Assembly (NCBI GenBank): GCA_956465555.1
Contig: OY101130.1
Span: 930,001 to 994,000 of the forward strand
Length of the DNA: 64,000 nt
Reading direction: 5' to 3'
Source of the DNA: Nitzschia sp. pyKryTriq1
Taxonomy: Eukaryota > Bacillariophyta > Bacillariophyceae > Bacillariales > Bacillariaceae
Shown here: positions 22,797 to 31,115 of the stretch, piece after piece
Layout of the letters: the number at the start of each line of letters is the position of its first letter
Position numbering within the stretch: position 1 is the stretch's first letter
Position numbers and translations under genes: made by a program
Notes under the pieces: model-generated
The model's database searches: none
Seen by the model: only the letters and a program-made list of their open reading frames with translations
Told to the model about the DNA's origin: nothing

Positions 22797-23265
22797 CAGT
22801 TGGGTTTTCTTTCCTTCCAAATGTTCCGAAATGGCGCCACGTTGAACCTCCGTGGTGTGACGTCATTCGGTTTGGATACGTCATACAGTCGGATGGATCC
22901 TCTTCTTGCTTTTATTTATTATGTGGGCTTCTATTTTCCCGCCAAAATTGATTTCCGCGTTCTTGTTGATAATGATGCTGCGTGTCAAGCGGCGACGAAC
23001 GACGATTGCACGTGAGCGGTAGATGATAGATGATGCTGTTGCAATGCTACTACATCCACTATCCATCTACCTACCCGGTACCGGTATCTTGCCTGGATGT
23101 AATAATCGGAACCCTATCATGTTGCTACTCTACTAGCTAGAACAACGTCGTTCCCCCTTGGTCATCATTTTCGTACTCTTCATGACTGACCATCATCAAC
23201 ATGCATCACAGCTACCAAAAATCTCAGAATGACGCATTCTAATTTAAGATCTCCCACAACAAAAC
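22797..23265. promoter_or_regulatory. Divergent promoter region of MenB and LRR genes
   Basis: A 469-bp stretch between two divergent starts, with no convincing gene. It contains CCGGTACCGG-type sequence near 23075-23090 and short AT-rich runs. The promoter function is inferred from gene orientation only. Confidence 0.45.
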
Positions 23266-26048
23266 ATGAATCCTTCACCTGAGCCATCATCAAAAGCAGC
23301 TTCAGACGACGATGGCTGGGTTGTTTCCATGTCTCCGGTAGCGCCGGCAGCAGATGAGGATACAATTGAAGAGGCGATGGAAGAAGAAGAAGAAGAAGAA
23401 GAAGAAGAGATCCCGTCACGAGGACTGAACGACGAAAAACAAGAACACGGCTCAAAAGATCATCATGATGCACCGTCATCCGAACCGGTGGGACAACCCA
23501 TAACCAGCCATAACAACTTCTACAAGCGTTTGAAGCTGATGATAATATGGATAGTAATTCGGGGTGTTTTTGTCGTGGTTTTTGTCGTGTTCGTTGGTGT
23601 AGGCATTTGGTTGCACAATTATCGCCAGATTCCGCCCACTTATCAGCGCCCAGCACCATTGCCTACTACTCCGGATTTCGAAACGACGCCCTACCGAACA
23701 GTCGCATTTGACGAACTCGTGGCAGTTCTTGGAAACACAATCGGGGACAACGACGACGAAAATTCTAATTCTACTGGTATCTTTTGGGACCCTGAAACAC
23801 CCCAGTATCGAGCCTTGGACTGGCTTGCCAATCATGACAAGTGGTACTATGAGAAAGGAGGCGACCCTTCTCAAATTTCATTGCAGGCTTTACATGAACG
23901 ATATTCATTGGCCGTCTTTTATTTCTCATTGGGGGGTCCTTCTTGGCCGGAGCCGACTTCCTTTTTGACACCTTTGTCAGTTTGCGATTGGAAGAACATG
24001 TACCAGGATGTTCCGGCCGCCGAGCGGTGGGGCGTGTGGTGCTCGTACGAGCATGCCCCCGTGGTCAATGAACTAACTGCAATACGCGACATTCTTCAAG
24101 GCAGTATTCCCACAGAAATAGCACTGCTTAGCCATCTGAACTCAGTGAAATTCGTGAGTAATCCTGGTTTGAATGGCACAATCCCCGCCCAGATCGGCCA
24201 GTTGACTACACTTTCCGAAATATTTATCAGCGATTGTTCTCTGAGCGGCATTATTCCAACTGAAATTGGCTTGTTGACAAATCTACGGGTAAGTCCCCAA
24301 AACAGCAACAAAAACATTTCACGATGGATCCTCCATTCTCTCTCGTACAGAAAACACTAATCTCGTTAATTGCTCTCTATAATAATATGTAGTTGCTAGA
24401 ATTGGAAGGCAACAAAATGACAGGCACAATTCCAACAGAATTAGGGCGTGTTTCCGAACTCTGGTACTTGAACCTGAAGAAAAACAAAATGTCGGGTGCC
24501 CTACCACGTACAATGGGAGGCTGCAAAGCTCTTGATTTTCTTGAGCTCTCATCGAATAAGTTCCGAGGCCCTTTACCCACTGAGTTGGGACGCCTATTCA
24601 AGCTATACTATGTGAATCTGAATCGTAATATGATTACCGGGACTATTCCAACTGAATTCGGACAGCTTTTGGAGCTGGTTCACATCCATGCAGAGAACAA
24701 TCAGCTCACCGGCACAATCCCGCGAGAGATTGGAGGCTGTTCTAATCTCCAAGACCTGTCGCTGAAATCAAACCACCTTCAAAGTCCGATTCCAACAGAA
24801 CTCTGCGAGCTCCCAATGCTGGAAACTTTGGATCTTTCCACCAATGATTTAACAGCATTCCCGGTCGAGCTTGCGAATTGTGACTCCGCCCTTCGCATTT
24901 TGTTGAACTCCAACCGTATCCAGGGTACTTTACCAAACCGAATGACGTCGGGGATTTGCAACATTCTTCAGTCTATGGAAATTCAAAACAATGAAATGAC
25001 AGGTACAATCCCGACTGAAGTTGGGAATTGCGACAACCATCTGAATCAGTTTGTTCTAGCTTCCAACAATTTCAGTGGCCCCCTTCCGAGTGAATTGGGT
25101 CAACTGATTCAATTGGCCGTTTTAGATGTCCACAACAATTCAGTGACAGGTACCATTCCATCAGAGCTCGGCAAGATATCCAGACTCTATTTTATGAATC
25201 TGAACCACAACAAGATTACTGGGACCATTCCAACGGAGTTTGGGCAGCTCTCGCGGCTAGCGTACATCCATGCGGATCACAATGAGCTGACCGGCATGAT
25301 CCCCCGACAGATTGGCACTAGTACTTCTCTCCAAGAGCTCTGGTTGCAATCGAACCAGCTTCAAAGTCCAATCCCCACTGAAATTTGTGACCTCCCAAGG
25401 TTGAAAATCCTGGACCTTTCCAATAATAATTTAACCGAGCTCCCAACAAATCTTGGAGATTGTGACTCCGCCCTTCGCATTTCGCTGAGCGCCAACCAAA
25501 TCGATGGGTCATTGCCAAGCAAAATGACGTCGGGAATTTGTTTGATACTCAAGAGTCGTCTTGACAACAACGCGATGACTGGTACAATCCCAACTGAGAT
25601 TGGGAATTGCGACAACCTGATTCAGCTTGTACTTGCTTCCAACAATTTCAGCGGCCCTCTCCCCAGTGAATTGGGTCAACTCATTGAATTGGAGAGTTTA
25701 GATGTCCACAACAATTCTCTGACAGGCACCATTCCATCTGAACTCGGCAAATGGTACCATCTGAAGAAGTCTTTCCGAAATATTTCTGTGGCGTCGAATC
25801 AATTCGAAGGGACCATTCCCACAGAACTTGGTAGACTGACGACATTGGAATATCTCGACCTTTCGGACAATTCTTTTGTTGGAAGTGTCGATGAAATCTT
25901 TTGCAGCCAAACATATGAGAACCTACGTTCATCTTCTCTTGAAGAACAAGAACCGATTCGTATATTCTCCGATCGTGAGGAGATCGAATGTACTTGTTGC
26001 ATCACTTGCTGCAACGAGACGGGTTGCTTCGATGATGATGACACATGA
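23266..26048 (+). CDS. Membrane-anchored leucine-rich-repeat protein
   Basis: Exons are 23266-24288 and 24393-26048 (104-bp GT-AG intron, phase 0), giving about 892 aa. The layout is an acidic N-terminal segment with a Glu tract, one transmembrane helix (IIWIVIRGVFVVVFVVFVGV, about residues 88-112), a cap region (ALDWLANHDKWYY, then LHERYSLAVFYFSLGG, then CDWKNMY and WGVWC), then plant-type LRRs with the consensus N.ltGtIP.elg.l..L..L.l, and a Cys-rich acidic end (ECTCCITCCNETGC). No kinase is present. Diatoms encode many such receptor-like LRR proteins of unknown ligand. The intron falls exactly inside an LRR. Within exon 2, a 194-residue block (bp 24603-25184) is repeated at 25185-25766. 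Surface recognition or adhesion is inferred. Confidence 0.88.
24603..25766 (+). repeat. Tandem 582-bp coding duplication inside the LRR gene
   Basis: Unit 1 begins LYYVNLNRNMITGTIPTEFG and unit 2 begins LYFMNLNHNKITGTIPTEFG. The two stay collinear for about 194 residues, including LQSPIPTE-C-LP, NCDSALRI versus DCDSALRI, MTSGIC, and LASNNFSGPLPSELGQLI. Each covers about eight LRRs. The similarity is far above that of neighbouring repeats, so the block was probably duplicated as one piece. Confidence 0.85.
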
Positions 26049-26127
26049 TGATGATGCTCCTCACGACACTTATACAATGGATTCCTCGTGGCGCTCGAGA
26101 AAGTGCACTTTATTCCTTCAATATATT

Positions 26128-27207
26128 TCAAGAAACCACAGTAACTAGTTTGGAAAAGAGCAATTCATCAAATGCTCCTTCGCCCAACTTGTACAATTCG
26201 GCCAGTAGCAGTACTTGTAGGAATCGTTGGTTGTTCAAAATAAACATTGATGATGACGACGACGACGACGACGACCTGCTGATGGCATCAATCCTACTAG
26301 GACTACGCATGATTTTCCAAAAGCTCCAACCAAAAAGACCCACCGCCGCATCTTGCCCAATCCCTGCCGCGGTGACCACATTGGGGCCAGTCATGTACAC
26401 GGGCATCCATACGTCATAGGCACCTCCAATGATCAATCCCAATCCAAAGACTGCTACCAGTAGCCGTGATGCTAGGGATTCTCCCACCATGCACTCATAA
26501 ACAGCAGCCATGATGGTAGAAGGACTGAAGGCCTTGCTGGTAGAATTTTCCTCCGTCAACAGCAGTGGTGACGATATTATATTCAATGACATGTACAATG
26601 CCCCAATTCCAAAAGGCCAGGTATATCGCCAGGCTTGCATCCATTCCCAGTGGGACAATAAATCGCTGAAGACACACGACATGGCATATGTGCCAGCCAA
26701 CACTCCTCCTGCCGTAGTGAGGAGGATGGTCCACCAAGAAGCAGGACTGGTAGTAGTAGTAGTAGTAGTAGTAGCAGTCGCACCCCCCTCCTTTTGTGAC
26801 AATCTCGTGATGATTTCCATGGTTTCAAAATGTGACAGGAGTTGACGCGTTGTAGACAAATCCAATGCTGCTGCCGATGAGTAGTCGTCGTAGTCCATCA
26901 TTGGGTTGTGGTTGTTGTCGTTGTCGTTGGAGTCTTCCTCCTCCTGGCTCAGTGATAGAGAATTCGGCGGCAAGTCGTCAGCACCGGCGGGTGCTGCATT
27001 ATTTTTGTTGTTGTTGTTCTTATTTTGGGAGTGTTGCTGCGATCGATGAGTGATGATACTACTAGTAGTAGGGCTGGAAGAAGCCACTGCTGCTGCTGCT
27101 GGCCTCACGGCAATGAAGAATGCATCGGCCACTCGGATGCTGAATCGTAGAACGAGTACGAGTAGTACTCGTAGGGAAAGGCAAAGGCGTGTGGTTCGAG
27201 GCTTCAT
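26128..27207 (-). CDS. Plastid-targeted membrane protein of unknown function
   Basis: 359 aa, a single exon. The N-terminus is a signal peptide (LCLSLRVLLVLVLRFSIRV) ending ADA-FFIAVRP. Phe directly after the cleavage site is the diatom bipartite plastid-targeting motif. A Ser/Asn/Asp-rich transit region follows. The second half has three to four hydrophobic helices: WWTILLTTAGGVLAGTYAM, then YTWPFGIGALYMSLNIISS, then SRLLVAVFGLGLIIGGAYDVW, then VVTAAGIGQDAAVGLFGWSFW. No family is recognised. A thylakoid or envelope membrane location is inferred. It converges on the LRR gene with about 80 bp between stops. Confidence 0.72.
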   Translation of the reverse strand: MKPRTTRLCLSLRVLLVLVLRFSIRVADAFFIAVRPAAAAVASSSPTTSSIITHRSQQHSQNKNNNNKNNAAPAGADDLPPNSLSLSQEEEDSNDNDNNHNPMMDYDDYSSAAALDLSTTRQLLSHFETMEIITRLSQKEGGATATTTTTTTTSPASWWTILLTTAGGVLAGTYAMSCVFSDLLSHWEWMQAWRYTWPFGIGALYMSLNIISSPLLLTEENSTSKAFSPSTIMAAVYECMVGESLASRLLVAVFGLGLIIGGAYDVWMPVYMTGPNVVTAAGIGQDAAVGLFGWSFWKIMRSPSRIDAISRSSSSSSSSSMFILNNQRFLQVLLLAELYKLGEGAFDELLFSKLVTVVS

Positions 27208-27984
27208 CGCTGTTGCTTATTGCTGGGCGTTGCGCGAAATCATAATGAACCTTCTATTTGCTTTCTCGCAGTCGTCGTCATACAGTATTATTAGCAATTT
27301 TAGCTTGAGGATCTCTGTTTTTTTTACTGCGCCGGCACCTCCGTACAACAGCTTGGGGGAGATGGAGTTCGAAAATAAAAAGGGGGTTCAAGCAAGGTTC
27401 AAGGGGGGGGCCTGCTGTAAATGTATGCATACACGCACGTACTGTATTACCGGTACCGGTACTCTACCGCTACCGTAGCTGCGGGTACCGACCGGGGAAG
27501 AGATGTGGACGCGTGTACTGTGTACACTCGTCTACCGTATGTACGTGTAGTATCCGGGGTATTATGAGTACCAGGTACTGGTATGTACCTGGTACGGTAC
27601 GCTGTACGTGCTGTAGACCTGTCAGTCTTCAGTCTTCAGTCTTGGTCTTGGATCTTGGATGGAATCTTGGACCGGCCAGCGCGAAAGAAATGCGACGACG
27701 ACGACTCCGCGATTAATAAGTACTACGAATATGTAGAAAGAGACAATATACTACTCTACATCAAGCAAGCTAGCTAGAGCGAAGAATGTAGCATGGCCGT
27801 TCATTGTTAAATTCATCAGTTAGTAAGCATGTTTCTACTGTAGCTAGTACTACTCTACCGGTAGAGTAGTAGTAGTAGTAGTAGTAGAATAATCATTGTT
27901 GTGTAGCAGCAGACGTAGCATTCTCGTCCTCGTCATCAAGTCAAGTCCAGCAAAGCAAAGAAGCAACAAGAACAAGTTCTTGTT
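27208..27984. repeat. Repeat-rich spacer: GTAC clusters and a 24-bp palindrome
   Basis: No gene is seen. From 27449 to 27610 the sequence is dense in GTAC and GGTACC words. A perfect 24-bp palindrome TACTACTCTACC/GGTAGAGTAGTA lies at 27848-27871 and runs into TAG triplets up to about 27888. A direct repeat of CAGTCTT occurs three times near 27622-27645. Confidence 0.6.
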
Positions 27985-29145
27985 TTAATAATTTCCTCGC
28001 AATGGCGAATGACACCGTTTGGGACGTTGTACGGGTTCATCCTTGGTCGTGGAAGAAGTCGTCATCATGGTCGACAACGACATGTTTCCAACGGCTTCGA
28101 GCAACTGATTCCGACGTGCTCGGAGACTGGCAGCGGGAGACATACTAGTCAAAGGCGAAACCACCACTGGACTGCACGAGTGTTCCAGGATGCTACTACT
28201 AGGCGCGCTGCTGTGAAATCGATGATGGTTGTTGTTGTTGCTGATCATGTTGCTGTTTCTACTACTCCGAGGCGATGGTGCAGGAGAGAGTTTGCGATGC
28301 GGGCGTCGGACCGGAGAATCCAAAGATTCCCTGGAAAAGAGCGTCGAGAAGGAATCTTGAGGGGTACTGATCCACGTTTCCGGGGTCGAGTTGGAAGCGT
28401 GCATTAACATTTTGCGAGGGGACGATTGTTGAACATGATTAGGATGATCCTTCAAGACTGTGTGCAGCGTCTCATCCAAATCCAATCTCCAATCAAGAGA
28501 CGCGATGGAAGAGTCACAATCATCGTCATCATCTTTGAGGTCGTCAAAATCGCTCATCGTTACCTCGGAATACATGGACCGGAGAGTGTGGTTGCTTTGG
28601 AACAATAAGCCCGCACTGCGGTTCTTCTTCTTTGGTGTTTTCCTTGACGACGAAGCCCTCGTCAGGACAAGAAAGTTCTTTCGAAGTAAAAAGCCTCTTA
28701 CCAGTGCTTGGATTTGGGCGGCCGCACATTGGTTTCTTCGCAGCTGCGCTTGAGCGGCCACTTTGAGAAGGTTTTTTTGGTTCGAACGCGGCGAGAGCGC
28801 CGACTTGCGAAAGGAGCTCCGGCGGTGAGCGGACGCGGCTGTGAGAGGATCGGGAATGGCAGAACACGACTTGGTGTTGACCAGACCACCACATCGTCGT
28901 TGTTGTTGCTGTGGAGGAGACTGAGGACCGGGCGAGAGACCGGTATCGTTATCGTCAACGTCATCATTGGCGGTTGGTGGTGGTGGCGATGTGCCAGGCG
29001 CTTCCTGCTGTCGCTTGCGGTGCAGCAACTTTTCCCACCCCGGGCTTTTAGCCGGATTGTGACTGCTGCCGTCGCTATTCATTGTGCGGCTGCGCGAAGA
29101 AGAAGAATCTTCGTTTGAAACAATCATTGTCATCGTCATCATCAT
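27985..29145 (-). CDS. IQ-motif low-complexity protein
   Basis: 386 aa, no intron. Long disordered Ser/Pro/Gln/Asp stretches surround one calmodulin-type IQ motif, AAAQIQALVRGFLLRKNFL (about residues 140-158). Further on is SEVTMSDFDDL; the gene at 31116-33365 carries a matching SDVTMSEF element after its own IQ motif, so the two are probably related. The C-terminus is basic and Ser-rich. Calmodulin or centrin-like binding is inferred from the IQ motif. No other domain is visible. Confidence 0.72.
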   Translation of the reverse strand: MMMTMTMIVSNEDSSSSRSRTMNSDGSSHNPAKSPGWEKLLHRKRQQEAPGTSPPPPTANDDVDDNDTGLSPGPQSPPQQQQRRCGGLVNTKSCSAIPDPLTAASAHRRSSFRKSALSPRSNQKNLLKVAAQAQLRRNQCAAAQIQALVRGFLLRKNFLVLTRASSSRKTPKKKNRSAGLLFQSNHTLRSMYSEVTMSDFDDLKDDDDDCDSSIASLDWRLDLDETLHTVLKDHPNHVQQSSPRKMLMHASNSTPETWISTPQDSFSTLFSRESLDSPVRRPHRKLSPAPSPRSSRNSNMISNNNNHHRFHSSAPSSSILEHSCSPVVVSPLTSMSPAASLRARRNQLLEAVGNMSLSTMMTTSSTTKDEPVQRPKRCHSPLRGNY

Positions 29146-30156
29146 GGTTGTAAGTTTGAGTTTTGACTTATTTCGAGTTTTCTGCGAACGATGCGAATGA
29201 GTGCGTGCTGTGCTGACGGAGGGGTTTTCCGAAATACTCGTTCAACAATGTGCAACGGCGCAGTCGCTGGCCGAAAATACGCAGTATTCGCCGCACAAGT
29301 ACAGTAAGCAATGCGAAGCGCAAAAGCAAAAGGCGCTCTTGGGCGGTCGTATTGGCTTCGAGTTCGATACATTATTACGGGAAAAGGAAAGATTCTTATG
29401 TGCCCCCTAGGTTTTGTTTGTCCTATCAATCCGCCACCTACCGATAAATTCCAAACAAATTGCTCGGGCACCATTCATCAGTCACAGCCCCTTTCATAGG
29501 TCATTCATCAAAAGGTCCTATCTATATAAGCCCTTCAGAAATCTCAGCGGTTATTATTTATTGCGCAAAGCAAACCGATCCTGCCTCTAATGCTTGTGTG
29601 CTTTTAAGCAGATGCGCCGATGTCCAATACTACGTACATTCTGGTACTGGTACTCGTACAATACAATCCACAAAAAATCCGTCGTGTTTCCCGAAATAAA
29701 ATCCATTCCAAGTCCTTCAAACCAGTTCATTGAAGTTCGGTTCGCATATTCTACTGAGAGGCCCTATATATGTATTCAATTCAATGGGATTTATTGAAGG
29801 ACACATAATTAATAGTTGTGGCATATGATGTGTGGGATCTCATAACATACCATGCCTTGAATCTTGCATGTGCTAGTTCGCTATTCTCTCACAACATACC
29901 ATCCTGCCTGTGTGGATTGAATCTTGCATGATAGTTCGCTGTTCGCCATCTCGTCTACAGTAACTGGTACCTGGTACTATCTACCGGTAGCAGCAGGTCG
30001 GTTGAGACGGTTCTGCCCGTCGTCGTGTACCCCGCGGTACATACAGTAGTACCGGTACTGGAACATCCAAGGGTGCGGGTCACCGCGCACTAACGTGGAA
30101 CTCGCTTTACGGGCACGCTTGGACAATGCTATTTCGCGCTAGCCACGCTCCGTGGC

Positions 30157-30230
30157 AAAGCCCGCTTGGCCCAGGCCAAGAATTCTTGGCCTAGTCTTGG
30201 CCCAGGCCAAGAAGTCTTGGCCCAAGGCCT
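30157..30230. repeat. CTTGGCC/GGCCAAG palindromic repeat block
   Basis: The self-complementary unit CTTGGCCCAGGCCAAG occurs twice (around 30166 and 30196), interspersed with further CTTGGCC words and an AAGAATTCTT centre. The whole block can fold on itself in several registers. Confidence 0.7.
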
Positions 30231-30440
30231 ACCCCCTTTCTGTACCCCCAAAAGAGTAAACAGGCAAATATCTAGCGTGGAATCTAGAACATTGGATGTC
30301 AAGACGGAGCTATGGATTGATCGTGAAGTTAATCTTGGAATCAAGATTGTGATCTTGAAAGAGAAAACGGATAGAGTAGAGTAATCAATCTGTATAGCTC
30401 ACAATTCAAAAGGAGATATACAGACGTGTAATATCTTGAG

Positions 30441-30729
30441 TTGTGCCACGGGAATTTGATCACTCTCGTGTAGAACAGTTTGTTGACTACGTAGATTCAA
30501 TTCTACAGTAAAGTCTGTCAGTCGTACGTACAAGTATTTCGATTACTTTAACACGTTTTAAAACGTTTACTACAGTGGATTCGAAAGTTGAAAGATAGTA
30601 AGATGAGACGTGTAATTTGTGCCACGGGAATTTGATCACTCTCGTGTAGAACAGTTTGTTGACTACGTAGATTCAATTCTACAGTAAAGTCTGTCAGTCG
30701 TACGTACAAGTATTTCGATTACTTTAACA
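30441..30729. repeat. Pair of identical 113-bp direct repeats
   Basis: Positions 30441-30553 and 30617-30729 are identical base for base (first bases TTGTGCCACGGGAATTTGAT, last bases ATTTCGATTACTTTAACA), an offset of 176 bp. Both are preceded by GACGTGTAAT. The stretch between them contains the palindrome ACGTTTTAAAACGT. No coding frame runs through the repeats. Confidence 0.9.
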
Positions 30730-31115
30730 GGCGTCTGCTTCTTGCCGTCCTCAATCTGACACTACTGTAATCTACTACTACTACTACTACTACTAAAGCT
30801 AAAGCAGCGTAAAAGTGCTCTGTCTAAATTAACAAGAATTACCACTACTAAGCAAATAATACGCTGCTACTAACTACTCGTAGTACTCTACTAGCTAGTA
30901 GAGAGATACTATCGTAAATTAGCGAAAAAATGCTCTGTCAATTTTAGCTAGTACTACTACTCGTCCTAGCTACCATTAGCTAGCTAGCTAGCTAGCTAGA
31001 GAGGAGTAGTTTTTTCTGTCAGAGGAACAATCGTGGTAGTAATTTTGTTAGTCAAAATTTATATAGTGGTATAGATGGAGCAGTAGTATTTGAGGATCAT
31101 CCCATAGTACTGCCG

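Larger units (their letters stand above)
29146..31115. repeat. Repeat-rich spacer without a recognisable gene
   Basis: Nearly 2 kb with no convincing coding region. Short frames at 29200-29800 and 30129-30384 lack features. It contains the CTTGGCC repeat block at 30157-30230, the 113-bp direct repeats at 30441-30553 and 30617-30729, ACT triplets at 30772-30796, and a CTAG tandem (about 30969-30999). GTAC-rich sequence lies at 29640-29660 and 29960-30060. CTTGAATCTTGCATG-type words recur at about 29855 and 29918. Confidence 0.6.

Noticed and set aside
30129-30384. Short frames through the CTTGGCC block
   Set aside because: They arise from the palindromic repeat itself on both strands and encode only repeat-derived residues.
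30441-30729. CRISPR-like array
   Set aside because: Only two long copies with one spacer in a eukaryotic spacer region; there are no short regular repeats or cas genes.
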